A stretch of 64,000 bases of DNA from the NCBI GenBank assembly GCA_964512655.1, contig CAZEJT010000012.1:1-64000 (forward strand), written 5' to 3'. Below, piece after piece: positions 9,277-16,871 of this stretch. The notes under the pieces are model-generated. The model did not search any database. It was given only the letters and a program-made list of their open reading frames with translations, and was not told the DNA's origin. This stretch comes from VBOC01 sp964512655 (GTDB taxonomy: Bacteria > Bacteroidota > Ignavibacteria > UBA10030 > SZUA-254). The translations under genes were made by a program, and so were the position numbers. The first letter of the stretch is position 1. Every line of letters starts with the position of its first letter.

Positions 9277-10548
9277 TCAGGCGGGAACGTCGGTTTGGGC
9301 GGGCCTGCGGAGGCCGTTCTTTCCTTTCTCCTGGCCTGTCTGCTGACCGCTCTTCCGGCCCGTCATGTGGTAGGTCTTGAGCGGAAGGCCGAATATCTTG
9401 ACGAACCCTTCCGATGCGCGATGGTCGAACTGGTCTTCTTCCGTGTATGTAGCGAGAGCGGGAGTATAGAGGGAGTGAGACGAGCTTCTGGCCGCGACCG
9501 TAAGAGCGCCTTTGAACAGTTTCACCTTCACGATCCCGGAGACGCGGGCCTGGGTTTCGCCGACGAATGCGTCGAGGGCGCTCCTGAGAGGAGAGTACCA
9601 CAGACCGTTATAGACAAGGTTTGCGTACTCCGCAGACAGCCTTGCCTTGCAGTCGAAGACCGCCTTATCGAGCGTGAGCCGCTCGAGCTCCGTGTGGGCG
9701 AAGTGAAGGATCACCGCCGCCGGCGCTTCGTAGATCTCGCGGGATTTGATCCCCACGAGGCGATTCTCCACCAGATCGATTCTCCCGATCCCGTGCGCCC
9801 CTCCCGTCTTGTTCAACGCTCGGAGGAGAGAGACGGGGTCTGACTTCCTGCCGTTGACCGATACCGGAATGCCCCTGTCGAACCCGATCGTGACGTATTC
9901 CGGACGGTCCGGCGCATTCTCGGGCGCGACGGTCCGCTGGTACGCATCCCGCGGCGGCTCCGTCTCCGGGTCCTCCAGCGCTCCGCACTCGATGCTCGTG
10001 CCCCAGATATTCTCGTCGATGGAGTAGGGATGTGCGCGCGTCGCGGCAACGGGGATCTTGTGCGCTTTCGCGTATGCGATCTCTTCTTCCCTCGATTTGA
10101 ACTCCCAGTCGCGCAGGGGGGCCAGGACAATGCACTCAGGCGCGAGCGCGCCGATCGAAACCTCGAACCTCACCTGGTCGTTTCCCTTCCCCGAGCAGCC
10201 ATGGGCGATCATGTCGGCGCGCTCTCTCTTTGCGACTTCGACGAGCATCTTCGCCAAGAGCGGGCGCCCGAGCGAGGTCGCAAGCGGATAGGCCCCCTCA
10301 TATAACGCGCCGGCCCTGAGAGCGGGGAAGCAGTAATTCCGGACGAATTCCAGGGAGAGGTCGCTGACATAGGCTTTTGCCGCCCCCGTCCTGAGCGCTT
10401 TCTCGCGGACTCCGACGAGCTCCTTCTCCTGTCCGAGGTTTCCGGTCGCGGTGATGATCTCCGCGCGGTATTTTTCCTTCAGCCACCGGACCATGACCGA
10501 CGTATCGAGCCCTCCGGAGTAGGCGACAACGATCTTGCGCTTCTTCAT
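9277..10548 (-). CDS. argG: Argininosuccinate synthase
   Basis: Joins citrulline and aspartate with ATP to make argininosuccinate. The ATP-pyrophosphatase loop AYSGGLDTS is at residues 9-17. Other family signatures are HGCSGKGNDQVRFE, YSIDENIWGTSIECGALEDP and a GRKSDPVS region. The length of 423 is slightly above the family norm because of a hydrophilic tail (GRKSGQQTGQEKGKNG...) with no obvious role. The start ATG overlaps the argR stop by 4 bp, so the two genes are probably coupled. Confidence 0.97.
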   Translation of the reverse strand: MKKRKIVVAYSGGLDTSVMVRWLKEKYRAEIITATGNLGQEKELVGVREKALRTGAAKAYVSDLSLEFVRNYCFPALRAGALYEGAYPLATSLGRPLLAKMLVEVAKRERADMIAHGCSGKGNDQVRFEVSIGALAPECIVLAPLRDWEFKSREEEIAYAKAHKIPVAATRAHPYSIDENIWGTSIECGALEDPETEPPRDAYQRTVAPENAPDRPEYVTIGFDRGIPVSVNGRKSDPVSLLRALNKTGGAHGIGRIDLVENRLVGIKSREIYEAPAAVILHFAHTELERLTLDKAVFDCKARLSAEYANLVYNGLWYSPLRSALDAFVGETQARVSGIVKVKLFKGALTVAARSSSHSLYTPALATYTEEDQFDHRASEGFVKIFGLPLKTYHMTGRKSGQQTGQEKGKNGLRRPAQTDVPA

Positions 10549-10997
10549 TGTTTTCCTTCAGTGAGTTTTTCGCGCAGGAAATCCATGACATGCTTCGTGC
10601 GCTGGTTCGACTGCGGGATGACGAGGAGCGTATTGTCTCCGGCGATCGTACCGATGATATCTCCGGGATTCTGGGCGTCCAGGAACTCCCCCACCGCGTT
10701 GGCGCACCCCGGCAGAGTGCGGATGACAATCAGGCTTTCATTGGCCTGCAGCGAGAGCACCTGCGCGCCCACGACGGGACGCAAAAGCTCCACTTCGGCC
10801 TCCGGCTGGAGGACGTAATGCGACCCTTCTCCCGACGATACTCTCCCGACACCCAGTTCCCGCAGGTCCCGCGAGAGCGTCGCCTGCGTCACCTCGAAGC
10901 CCCTTTTCCTCAGCTCGAGGCGGAGCGCATCCTGGCTCGCGATCTGGCGGGAGCTCAGGATCTCCTTGATGGCCAATTGCCGCGCGGGCTTTGTCAT
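10545..10997 (-). CDS. argR: Arginine repressor ArgR
   Basis: Hexameric, arginine-dependent repressor of arginine genes. The winged helix-turn-helix is at about 1-70 with the recognition segment VTQATLSRDLRELG. The C-terminal trimerisation and arginine-binding domain carries GTIAGDNTLLVIP. The family motif is usually GDDT; here the second acidic residue is Asn122 (Asp121 is kept), which could alter arginine affinity. The length of 150 is normal. It sits between argF and argG, so it is transcribed with its own target operon, and two matching ArgR boxes lie at 15564-15601. Confidence 0.96.
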   Translation of the reverse strand: MTKPARQLAIKEILSSRQIASQDALRLELRKRGFEVTQATLSRDLRELGVGRVSSGEGSHYVLQPEAEVELLRPVVGAQVLSLQANESLIVIRTLPGCANAVGEFLDAQNPGDIIGTIAGDNTLLVIPQSNQRTKHVMDFLREKLTEGKQ

Positions 10998-11003
10998 GGC
11001 CGA

Positions 11004-11963
11004 TTATCCTGCCAGCTCTCCCGCGAGAGCGCTTGCCCGGTGAACCTCGGCGCCGCCGGTTCCAAAGAGATGGGCGATAATCGCCTTCTGGACGTGAAGC
11101 CGGTTTTCGGCCTGGTCGAAGATGACGGAGCGCGGTCCTTCCAGGACATCGGCCGTTATCTCCTCGCCGCGGTGCGCCGGGAGGCAGTGCATGACCGCGC
11201 AGCGCGGCGAGGCGAGCCTCAGGAGCCCTGCGTTGATCTGGTACTCTTTGAAGGCGCCCTCGCGGCGCGCCCTCTCCTCTTCCTGGCCCATGCTCACCCA
11301 CACGTCTGTATAGAGCACATCGGCGCCGCTCGCGGCCGCACGAACATCGTGGACGATTTCGATCTCGCTTATTCCGGCTCCGCGCGCTTCGCTCAGGATG
11401 GGCGGATCCGGTTCGTACCCCTCCGGGCACGCCAGCACGAAATGAATCGGAAATTTCGCCGCCAGCTCGAGCCATGAATTGACGACATTGTTCCCGTCCC
11501 CGATAAACGCGATCTTCGTCTCTTCTGAGAACAACCCCCGCTCCATCAGCGTGAAGGCGTCCGCCAGAATCTGGCAGGGGTGGAGGAGGTCCGTCAGCGC
11601 GTTGATGACCGGGATCGATGCGTGCGAGGCGAGATCTTCGACCGTCGAGTGAGACATAGTCCTGGCGATGATCAGGTCGTTGTACCGCGAAAGGACTTCG
11701 GCCGCGTCGCGGACCGACTCTCTCGTCGAGAGCCCGATGTCCCCCTGGGAAAGAAATACGGCGTCTCCCCCGAGCTGGGTGACGCCCACCTGGAACGATA
11801 CGTGAGTCCGGAGAGACGGTTTTTCAAAGATCAGAGCGGCTGTCTTGCCGCGCAGGGGGCGGAAATCCGGGGAAGGGGTTTCCTTGATGCGGCGAGCGAG
11901 GCGCAGGATCGCCTCGAGTTCCAATGTCGGGTAATCCCTGAACGAAACAAAATCCTTATTCAC
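11004..11963 (-). CDS. argF: Ornithine carbamoyltransferase
   Basis: Transfers the carbamoyl group to ornithine to give citrulline. Carbamoyl-phosphate motif EKPSLRTHVSF (SxRT), HPCQ (LLHPCQILADA) and the C-terminal MHCLPAHRGEEI are all present. The length of 319 fits OTCases. The start is a GTG at 11963 with AAGGAG six bases upstream. The family also contains acetyl- and succinylornithine carbamoyltransferases; an argJ-type acetylornithine route and a normal HCLP loop favour ornithine as substrate. The stop is 6 bp before argR. Confidence 0.95.
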   Translation of the reverse strand: MNKDFVSFRDYPTLELEAILRLARRIKETPSPDFRPLRGKTAALIFEKPSLRTHVSFQVGVTQLGGDAVFLSQGDIGLSTRESVRDAAEVLSRYNDLIIARTMSHSTVEDLASHASIPVINALTDLLHPCQILADAFTLMERGLFSEETKIAFIGDGNNVVNSWLELAAKFPIHFVLACPEGYEPDPPILSEARGAGISEIEIVHDVRAAASGADVLYTDVWVSMGQEEERARREGAFKEYQINAGLLRLASPRCAVMHCLPAHRGEEITADVLEGPRSVIFDQAENRLHVQKAIIAHLFGTGGAEVHRASALAGELAG

Positions 11964-12044
11964 AAGAAACTCCTTTCATATGTCCGTCACCTGCACCTCC
12001 CGATCAACGCCGCTACGCGCGCTTACAACTATAGTGCATCAGAG

Positions 12045-12094
12045 CCGGTACGCGCGGGCTTTAGCCCGCGCACGCTAAAGCGTGCGCCTACCGG
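12045..12094. repeat. Composite REP-like palindrome
   Basis: Outer arms CCGGTA and TACCGG enclose two stem-loops side by side: GCGCGGGCT/AGCCCGCGC and CACGCT/AGCGTG. The first resembles the element at 30801-30830. Confidence 0.75.
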
Positions 12095-12108
12095 GGCGTC
12101 AGCCGGAA

Positions 12109-12163
12109 CCGTAGCGCTCAAACCGACAATAACTCCGTCCCCACTCCTGCGTCCGTAAAGATT
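12109..12163. repeat. 55-bp direct repeat, left edge of scaffold gap
   Basis: Identical over all 55 bp to 12264-12318 and ends exactly at the first N. It contains the last 46 bp of argB in antisense. Confidence 0.95.
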
Positions 12164-12263
12164 NNNNNNNNNNNNNNNNNNNNNNNNNNNNNNNNNNNNN
12201 NNNNNNNNNNNNNNNNNNNNNNNNNNNNNNNNNNNNNNNNNNNNNNNNNNNNNNNNNNNNNNN
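12164..12263. other. Scaffold gap of exactly 100 N
   Basis: One hundred undetermined bases. The round number points to a default scaffolding spacer, so the real distance is unknown and could be zero or negative. Confidence 0.99.
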
Positions 12264-12318
12264 CCGTAGCGCTCAAACCGACAATAACTCCGTCCCCACT
12301 CCTGCGTCCGTAAAGATT
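12264..12318. repeat. 55-bp direct repeat, right edge of scaffold gap
   Basis: Begins exactly after the last N and matches 12109-12163 base for base. Its last 50 bp recur at 12423-12472, where they form the real argB 3' end. Confidence 0.95.
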
Positions 12319-12324
12319 CTTAAT

Positions 12325-12354
12325 CTGCTGTCACGGTCCATACCGTGACAGCAG
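12325..12354. repeat. Palindrome with TGTCACGGT/ACCGTGACA core
   Basis: Perfect 13-bp arms (CTGCTGTCACGGT and its complement) around a 4-base loop ccat. The same core and loop occur at 41867-41894 with different but again self-complementary flanks. Confidence 0.85.
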
Positions 12355-12374
12355 CGGGGAAGCAAAGGACTGTT

Positions 12375-12422
12375 CGTTCCGCCGCTCCCGCGGCGGAACG
12401 CGTCGTCGGGCGCTCCGCGTCC
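12375..12422. repeat. REP-like element: CGTTCCGCCG hairpin plus GGGCGCTCCGCGTCC
   Basis: CGTTCCGCCG/CGGCGGAACG stem followed by a second short hairpin. The same two-part order is seen at 42501-42549 and, decayed, at 30876-30921. Confidence 0.75.
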
Positions 12423-12472
12423 GCGCTCAAACCGACAATAACTCCGTCCCCACTCCTGCGTCCGTAAAGATT
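12423..12472. repeat. 50-bp third copy of the repeat, at the argB 3' end
   Basis: Identical to 12269-12318. Here the sequence is the functional end of argB (stop codon at 12427-12429, minus strand), so this is probably the parent copy. Confidence 0.9.
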
Positions 12473-13278
12473 TCGAGGAGCAGGGAATGGGTTACCCGGC
12501 CGTCGATCAGGTGCACCTTCTTCACGCCTGCTTCGAGGGCGGTGAATGCGGACCGGATTTTCGGAATCATCCCGTTGCTGATGGTCCCTTCAGTGATATA
12601 CCTGTGGGCCTGCTCCCTGTTCATGCTGTTGACCAGCGACCCGCCCGCCATGACCCCGTTGACATCGCTCAGATACACGAGCTTCTCCGCTTTGAGCGCA
12701 GCCGCGATCCGCGAGGCGGCGACATCCGCGTTGATGTTGTGCGCCTTCCCGGCCTCGTCGACCCCGATCGGGGCGATCACCGGCATGATTCCGTTGTCGA
12801 GGAGGAGCTTCAGATACGTGGTGTTGACTCCGGTGATCTCGCCGACGAGGCCGAGGTCGGCGCTTCCGTTCAGGGCCTTTTTCACGCGCAGGAGATCTGC
12901 GTCGATGCCGCACAACCCGACGGCTTCGCCGTCGTGCCGGTTGATGCGGGCGACGATGTCCTTGTTGGTGCGGCCTGCGAGCACCATCTGGACGACTGCC
13001 ATCATCTCCTCGTCCGTGTACCGCTGTCCGTCGATGAAGCGCGAGGGCAATCCCAGCTTATCGGCCACCTCCGTCACTTCCTTCCCGCCGCCGTGCACGA
13101 TGACGATCCTGACTCCCACTTTTTTGAGGATGGTAACGTCCTGAGAAAACGTTTCTTCGAGGCCTTCGTCGATCATGGCGGCTCCGCCGTACTTGATCAC
13201 GAAGACGGTCCCCTCGTACCTCCTGATGTAGGGGAGCGCCTCTATGAGGACTTCGGTCTTTTCCGTTATGGAGAGCAT
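12427..13278 (-). CDS. argB: N-acetylglutamate kinase
   Basis: Phosphorylates N-acetylglutamate, the second step of the acetylated arginine route. Amino-acid-kinase fold with KYGGAAM near residue 29, the glycine-rich loop VHGGGKE and a late IPKIRSAFTALEAGV segment. The N-terminal helix of about 20 residues before the first strand is typical of hexameric, arginine-inhibited enzymes (established for the family; feedback here is inferred). 283 residues, normal length. The last 46 bp of the gene are repeated beside the scaffold gap. It follows argJ by 18 bp. Confidence 0.97.
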   Translation of the reverse strand: MLSITEKTEVLIEALPYIRRYEGTVFVIKYGGAAMIDEGLEETFSQDVTILKKVGVRIVIVHGGGKEVTEVADKLGLPSRFIDGQRYTDEEMMAVVQMVLAGRTNKDIVARINRHDGEAVGLCGIDADLLRVKKALNGSADLGLVGEITGVNTTYLKLLLDNGIMPVIAPIGVDEAGKAHNINADVAASRIAAALKAEKLVYLSDVNGVMAGGSLVNSMNREQAHRYITEGTISNGMIPKIRSAFTALEAGVKKVHLIDGRVTHSLLLEIFTDAGVGTELLSV

Positions 13279-13296
13279 CGCCTGCGGGACTCCTGT

Positions 13297-14505
13297 TCAG
13301 GTTCTGTAATTCGCGTTGATCGCTACGTAGTCCTTCGAGAGGTCGCACGTCCAGAAGCAGGCCGATGCGTCGCCTTCGTTGAGGTCGACGGTGATTTTGA
13401 TCTCGCGCTGCTGGAGAACTTTCTTGGCCGCTTCCTCCGAGAAATCGATCACATAGTTTCTCCTAAGGATCGGGACATCGTCGAAGAATATCTCCACGTC
13501 GGCCGGATCGAAATCGATCCCCGAATACCCCACCGCGGCGAGTATTCTCCCCCAGTTGGCATCCTCGCCGTGGATGGCGGTTTTCACCAGGTTTGAGTTC
13601 GCGATCGCCTTCGCTCCCTGCACGGCCGCTTCCTCCGACGCCGCCCCGGCGACCTGGATCTCGATAAATTTCGTGGCGCCCTCGCCGTCGACTACGATCA
13701 TCTTGGAGAGCCGGACCAGGAGGTACTCGAGGGCCTCGTAGAAAGGCGCATACCGCGGATCATCGCGGCTGGTCAGCTCCTCGTTTCCCGCCATGCCGTT
13801 CGCCAGCATCAGCACCATGTCGTTCGTGCTCGTGTCCCCGTCCACCGAGATCCGGTTGAAGGAATGGTCGGCCGCATCTTTGAGCGCGTGCTGCAGAAGG
13901 TCTCCCGAGATCGCCGCATCGGTGGTGATGAACGCAAGCATCGTCGCCATGTTGGGCGCGATCATGCCCGAACCCTTCGCCATCCCGCCGATCGTCACGT
14001 CCACCCCGTCGAGGTCGACCCGCACCGCAAGCTCTTTTGGGAATTTATCGGTCGTCATGATCCCTTCGGCCGCGGAGGTGTGCCCCCCTGCGTCGAGCAT
14101 CGATACCGCCTCGAGAACGCCGGCGTTGACCTGCTCCATGGGCAGATACTGGCCTATGACACCCGTAGACGAGACGAGGACCTCGCGTTTGTGAATCCCG
14201 AGGGCCGCTGCCGTCGCGGATACCATCGTCCAGGCGTCGTTCAGTCCCCGTTCTCCCGTGCAGGCGTTCGCGTTCCCGCTGTTGACAAGAATGGCGCGGA
14301 ATGACGAAGAGATCGAGAGCTGCTGCCTGTCGACGAGGACAGGGGCGGCCGGCACCTTATTGGTCGTGAAGATGCCCGCCGCTTGTGCGGGCTCCGCGGA
14401 AAAGACAAGCGACAGATCCTTCTTCACCTTTTTGATGCCGCTGTGAATCCCGGACGCGTAATACCCTTTGGGACCGGTGATGCCGCATGGACACTCGTTG
14501 TACAT
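13297..14505 (-). CDS. argJ: Glutamate N-acetyltransferase / ornithine acetyltransferase
   Basis: Moves the acetyl group from acetylornithine to glutamate, closing the acetyl cycle; some members also use acetyl-CoA. The precursor cuts itself before the Thr of the MATML motif, here Thr188 in APNMATMLAF. GMAKGSGMIAPN precedes it and SVDGDTSTNDM follows, both family signatures. 402 residues. AGGAG lies six bases before the ATG and overlaps the argC stop codon. No argA-like gene is in the window, so ArgJ may also make the first acetylglutamate; this cannot be settled from sequence alone. Confidence 0.97.
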   Translation of the reverse strand: MYNECPCGITGPKGYYASGIHSGIKKVKKDLSLVFSAEPAQAAGIFTTNKVPAAPVLVDRQQLSISSSFRAILVNSGNANACTGERGLNDAWTMVSATAAALGIHKREVLVSSTGVIGQYLPMEQVNAGVLEAVSMLDAGGHTSAAEGIMTTDKFPKELAVRVDLDGVDVTIGGMAKGSGMIAPNMATMLAFITTDAAISGDLLQHALKDAADHSFNRISVDGDTSTNDMVLMLANGMAGNEELTSRDDPRYAPFYEALEYLLVRLSKMIVVDGEGATKFIEIQVAGAASEEAAVQGAKAIANSNLVKTAIHGEDANWGRILAAVGYSGIDFDPADVEIFFDDVPILRRNYVIDFSEEAAKKVLQQREIKITVDLNEGDASACFWTCDLSKDYVAINANYRT

Positions 14506-14515
14506 TCTGCTCTCC

Positions 14516-15529
14516 TTAGAAATGTAGTCCCCGTTCCTGGGGAATGCCGAACATGATATTCATATTCTGAACAGCCTGCCCTGCCGCGCCCTTCATCAGA
14601 TTATCGATGACGGAGACGATCACAAGCTGATTGGTATGGCGGTCGATGGCGACCCCGATATCGCAGTAATTCGTATAGAGCACGTCCTTGATCTGCGGAA
14701 CCTGTCTCTTGATCCTTACAAAGGGGGCATTCCGGTAGAATGACTGGTAGAGCTCGATAATCTCCGCCTCGCTCATCGCACTCTCCAGGCCTGCATGAAT
14801 TGTCGTGTAGATGCCGCGGGTGATCGGGACGAGGTGGGGCACGAATGAAATGGATATCTTCCTGCCCGACGCCTCCTCGAGTATCAATTGCATTTCCGGA
14901 GCGTGCTGGTGCGTCCCGATCTTGTAGGCGCGGACGTTTTCGTTCACTTCGGAAAAACTGTACTCAATCGCGGATGTTCTCCCCGCTCCCGAAACCCCGG
15001 AGAGCGAATCGACGACGATCGAATCGCCGGCGATGAGGCGATGTTTGAGGGCGGGGCCGAGCGCAAGAATCGCGCTTGTTGGATAGCAGCCCGGATTTGC
15101 CACGAGCTTCGCATCCGCGATTCGATCCGCAAAGAATTCCGGGAGACCGTATACCGCCTCGCCGAGCAGGGTGGGCGAGGTGTGCGTATGGCGGTAGTAG
15201 TGCTCATAGAGCGCGGCTGATTTCAGGCGGAAATCGCCGCCGAGATCGATGATTCTTCCCACAGAGGGAATGAGCTGAGGGACGATGTTCATCGCTTCGC
15301 CTGACGGAAGGGCGATGAATGCGGCATCAACGCCGTCGAGCTCGCCCGAGAGCGATTCGTACTCAAGCTCCACTCTTCCAGAGAACACCGGGTAGAGCTC
15401 TTCCACTCTTTTTCCGGCGAAGGTTCTCGCAGTCACTTTTTTTACCCGGACATCGTCCCGGTTCGAAAGGAGCCGGAGAAGCTCGGCGCCCGAATAACCC
15501 GATGCTCCTATGATTGCAGCGGTAATCAT
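14516..15529 (-). CDS. argC: N-acetyl-gamma-glutamyl-phosphate reductase
   Basis: NADPH-dependent reduction of acetylglutamyl phosphate to the semialdehyde. The start is placed at ATG 15529, giving 337 residues that begin MITAAIIGASGYSGAELLRLL with the nucleotide-binding GASGYSG at 8-14. A longer reading from 15580 would run into the operator and promoter. Catalytic Cys148 lies in ANPGCYPTSA. It is the first gene of the minus-strand operon argC-J-B-(gap)-F-R-G-H and is controlled by the two ArgR boxes just upstream. Confidence 0.96.
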   Translation of the reverse strand: MITAAIIGASGYSGAELLRLLSNRDDVRVKKVTARTFAGKRVEELYPVFSGRVELEYESLSGELDGVDAAFIALPSGEAMNIVPQLIPSVGRIIDLGGDFRLKSAALYEHYYRHTHTSPTLLGEAVYGLPEFFADRIADAKLVANPGCYPTSAILALGPALKHRLIAGDSIVVDSLSGVSGAGRTSAIEYSFSEVNENVRAYKIGTHQHAPEMQLILEEASGRKISISFVPHLVPITRGIYTTIHAGLESAMSEAEIIELYQSFYRNAPFVRIKRQVPQIKDVLYTNYCDIGVAIDRHTNQLVIVSVIDNLMKGAAGQAVQNMNIMFGIPQERGLHF

Positions 15530-15564
15530 TATAATGCAGAGAAGGGCTTCAATTCCTTTTGGAG

Positions 15565-15593
15565 TTGCATAAATATACAATTATATGTATTAT
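15565..15593 (+). promoter_or_regulatory. Promoter for argD
   Basis: TTGCAT, exactly 17 bp, then TATTAT. The boxes lie inside the two ArgR sites. Confidence 0.6.
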
Positions 15594-15600
15594 TATGCAA
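15572..15600 (-). promoter_or_regulatory. Promoter for the argCJB(F)RGH operon
   Basis: Read on the minus strand: TTGCAT (15600-15595), exactly 17 bp, then TATATT (15577-15572). It mirrors the argD promoter within the same 36 bp. Confidence 0.6.
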
Positions 15601-15631
15601 GCACTTTTTTGACCAATCTTTAAGGAGACAG

Positions 15632-16807
15632 ATGGAATCCCTCGAGCGGGAAGCCGCCTACTTTTTCCACACCTACAAGAGAATACCCCTTGAAATTGAG
15701 CGCGGTGAGGGCGTTTACCTCTTCGCGAAGGACGGCAGACGGTACCTCGACATGTTCGCGGGCCTCGCCGTGAACGCGCTGGGGTACAGCCACCCGGGGA
15801 TCACCGCGGCGATCGCCGAGCAGTCGCGCCGGTACATCCACCTCTCGAACTACTACCTGCAGGATCCGCAGATCCAGCTTGCCGGGATGCTCGTGAAACA
15901 CTCGGGGTACTGCAAGGTGTTCTTCGGCAACAGCGGCACCGAAGCGATCGAGGGAGCGATCAAGATCGCCAGGAAGTGGGGCTCGGGGAATGGCAAAGCC
16001 GAAATCGTCTCATTCACCAACGCCTTCCACGGCCGCACCATGGGCGCGCTCTCCATGATGGACCGCAAAAAATACCGCGAAGGCTACGAGCCGTTCCTCG
16101 ACAACTTCCGGATCGTCGGGTTCAACGACGCGCAGGCCCTCGCCGGCGCTGTGGGGCCGAAGACCCTTGCGGTCGTCCTCGAGTTCATTCAGGGCGAAGG
16201 GGGCATTTGTCCCGTCACGACTGAATTCGCCGATGATCTCGAACGCCTTCGGAAAAAGTTCGGCTTCCTTCTCGTCGCTGATGAGATCCAGTCGGGGATC
16301 GGGCGCACCGGAACGCTCTTCGGCTTTCAGCACTACCGCGTCACCCCCGACATTGTCGTCGTCGCGAAGCCGCTCGGAGGCGGGCTGCCTCTCGGGGCGA
16401 TCATCGGAGGCCCGGCGGTGTCCGAAGTCCTCGAGCCGGGGGTGCACGGCACGACATTCGGCGGCAACCCCGTTGCGTGCGCCGCGGGGATCGTCGTGCT
16501 TCGCGAAATCCTCGATCGGGGGGTCATGGGAAATGCCGCCGCCATGGGAAAACGGCTTGAAGCGGGACTGAAGGGGCTGCAGAAGGAATTTCCCCAACTC
16601 GTGAGCGAGGTAAGAGGATTTGGATTGATGCTCGGTATGGAGCTGACGCGGGAAGGAGAGACGGTCGTGACTAAGCTGCGCGACAGGGGCATTCTCCTCA
16701 ACTGTACGAATGAAAAGGTGTTGAGATTTCTCCCACCCCTTATCGTGGAAGCGTCTCACATCGACGAAACCGTCGGTCAGCTGCGGGAGATCTTCAGGAC
16801 TCTCTAA
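15632..16807 (+). CDS. argD: Acetylornithine aminotransferase (class III, PLP)
   Basis: Transaminates acetylglutamate semialdehyde to acetylornithine. Class-III aminotransferase with GNSGTEAIEGAIKIAR at 99-114, ADEIQSGIGRTG at 216-227 and the PLP lysine Lys246 in AKPLGGGLPLGA. 391 residues, normal length. AAGGAG lies four bases before the ATG. It diverges from argC and shares the ArgR operator, completing the glutamate-to-arginine set with the exception of acetylglutamate synthase. The downstream gene is convergent and the two share a hairpin. Confidence 0.96.
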   Translation: MESLEREAAYFFHTYKRIPLEIERGEGVYLFAKDGRRYLDMFAGLAVNALGYSHPGITAAIAEQSRRYIHLSNYYLQDPQIQLAGMLVKHSGYCKVFFGNSGTEAIEGAIKIARKWGSGNGKAEIVSFTNAFHGRTMGALSMMDRKKYREGYEPFLDNFRIVGFNDAQALAGAVGPKTLAVVLEFIQGEGGICPVTTEFADDLERLRKKFGFLLVADEIQSGIGRTGTLFGFQHYRVTPDIVVVAKPLGGGLPLGAIIGGPAVSEVLEPGVHGTTFGGNPVACAAGIVVLREILDRGVMGNAAAMGKRLEAGLKGLQKEFPQLVSEVRGFGLMLGMELTREGETVVTKLRDRGILLNCTNEKVLRFLPPLIVEASHIDETVGQLREIFRTL

Positions 16808-16850
16808 AAACAGCGGAGCCGGTCCCGCACCATCCGGACCGGCTCTCCGC
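16806..16850 (-). terminator. Terminator between convergent argD and the 1704-residue protein gene
   Basis: The stem GCGGAG-CCGGTCC pairs with GGACCGG-CTCTCCGC (a 2-base bulge). A run of five A at 16806-16810 reads as T on the minus strand, so it is a proper terminator for the minus-strand gene and may also slow plus-strand transcription. Confidence 0.75.
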
Positions 16851-16871
16851 CGTCACCCGATCTTCATCACG

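Larger units (their letters stand above)
11964..12426. other. argB-argF intergenic region with scaffold gap and palindromic repeats
   Basis: This 463-bp stretch holds no gene. From left to right it contains the argF ribosome site, a composite palindrome, a copy of the argB tail, 100 N, a second copy of the argB tail, and two more palindromic elements before the true argB end. No convincing promoter for argF was found; whether argB and argF are co-transcribed across it is not clear from the sequence. Confidence 0.8.
15564..15601. promoter_or_regulatory. Tandem ArgR operator (two ARG boxes)
   Basis: Two cores match the ArgR consensus TGNATWWWWATNCA without a mismatch: TGCATAAATATACA (15566-15579) and TGTATTATTATGCA (15586-15599). 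Their starts are 20 bp apart, so as 18-bp boxes they are separated by 2 bp, close to the 2-3 bp known from enterobacterial arg operators. The pair forms a larger palindrome with perfect outer arms TTGCATAA/TTATGCAA, and covers both promoters between argC and argD. Confidence 0.9.

Noticed and set aside
8518..9843. Long plus-strand open frame opposite argH/argG
   Set aside because: It is fully antisense to two well recognised genes, has a composition typical of a GC-rich shadow frame and resembles no protein family.
12487..13596. Long plus-strand open frame opposite argB and the end of argJ
   Set aside because: Antisense shadow of conserved genes; Asp/Val-rich low-complexity translation without a ribosome site.
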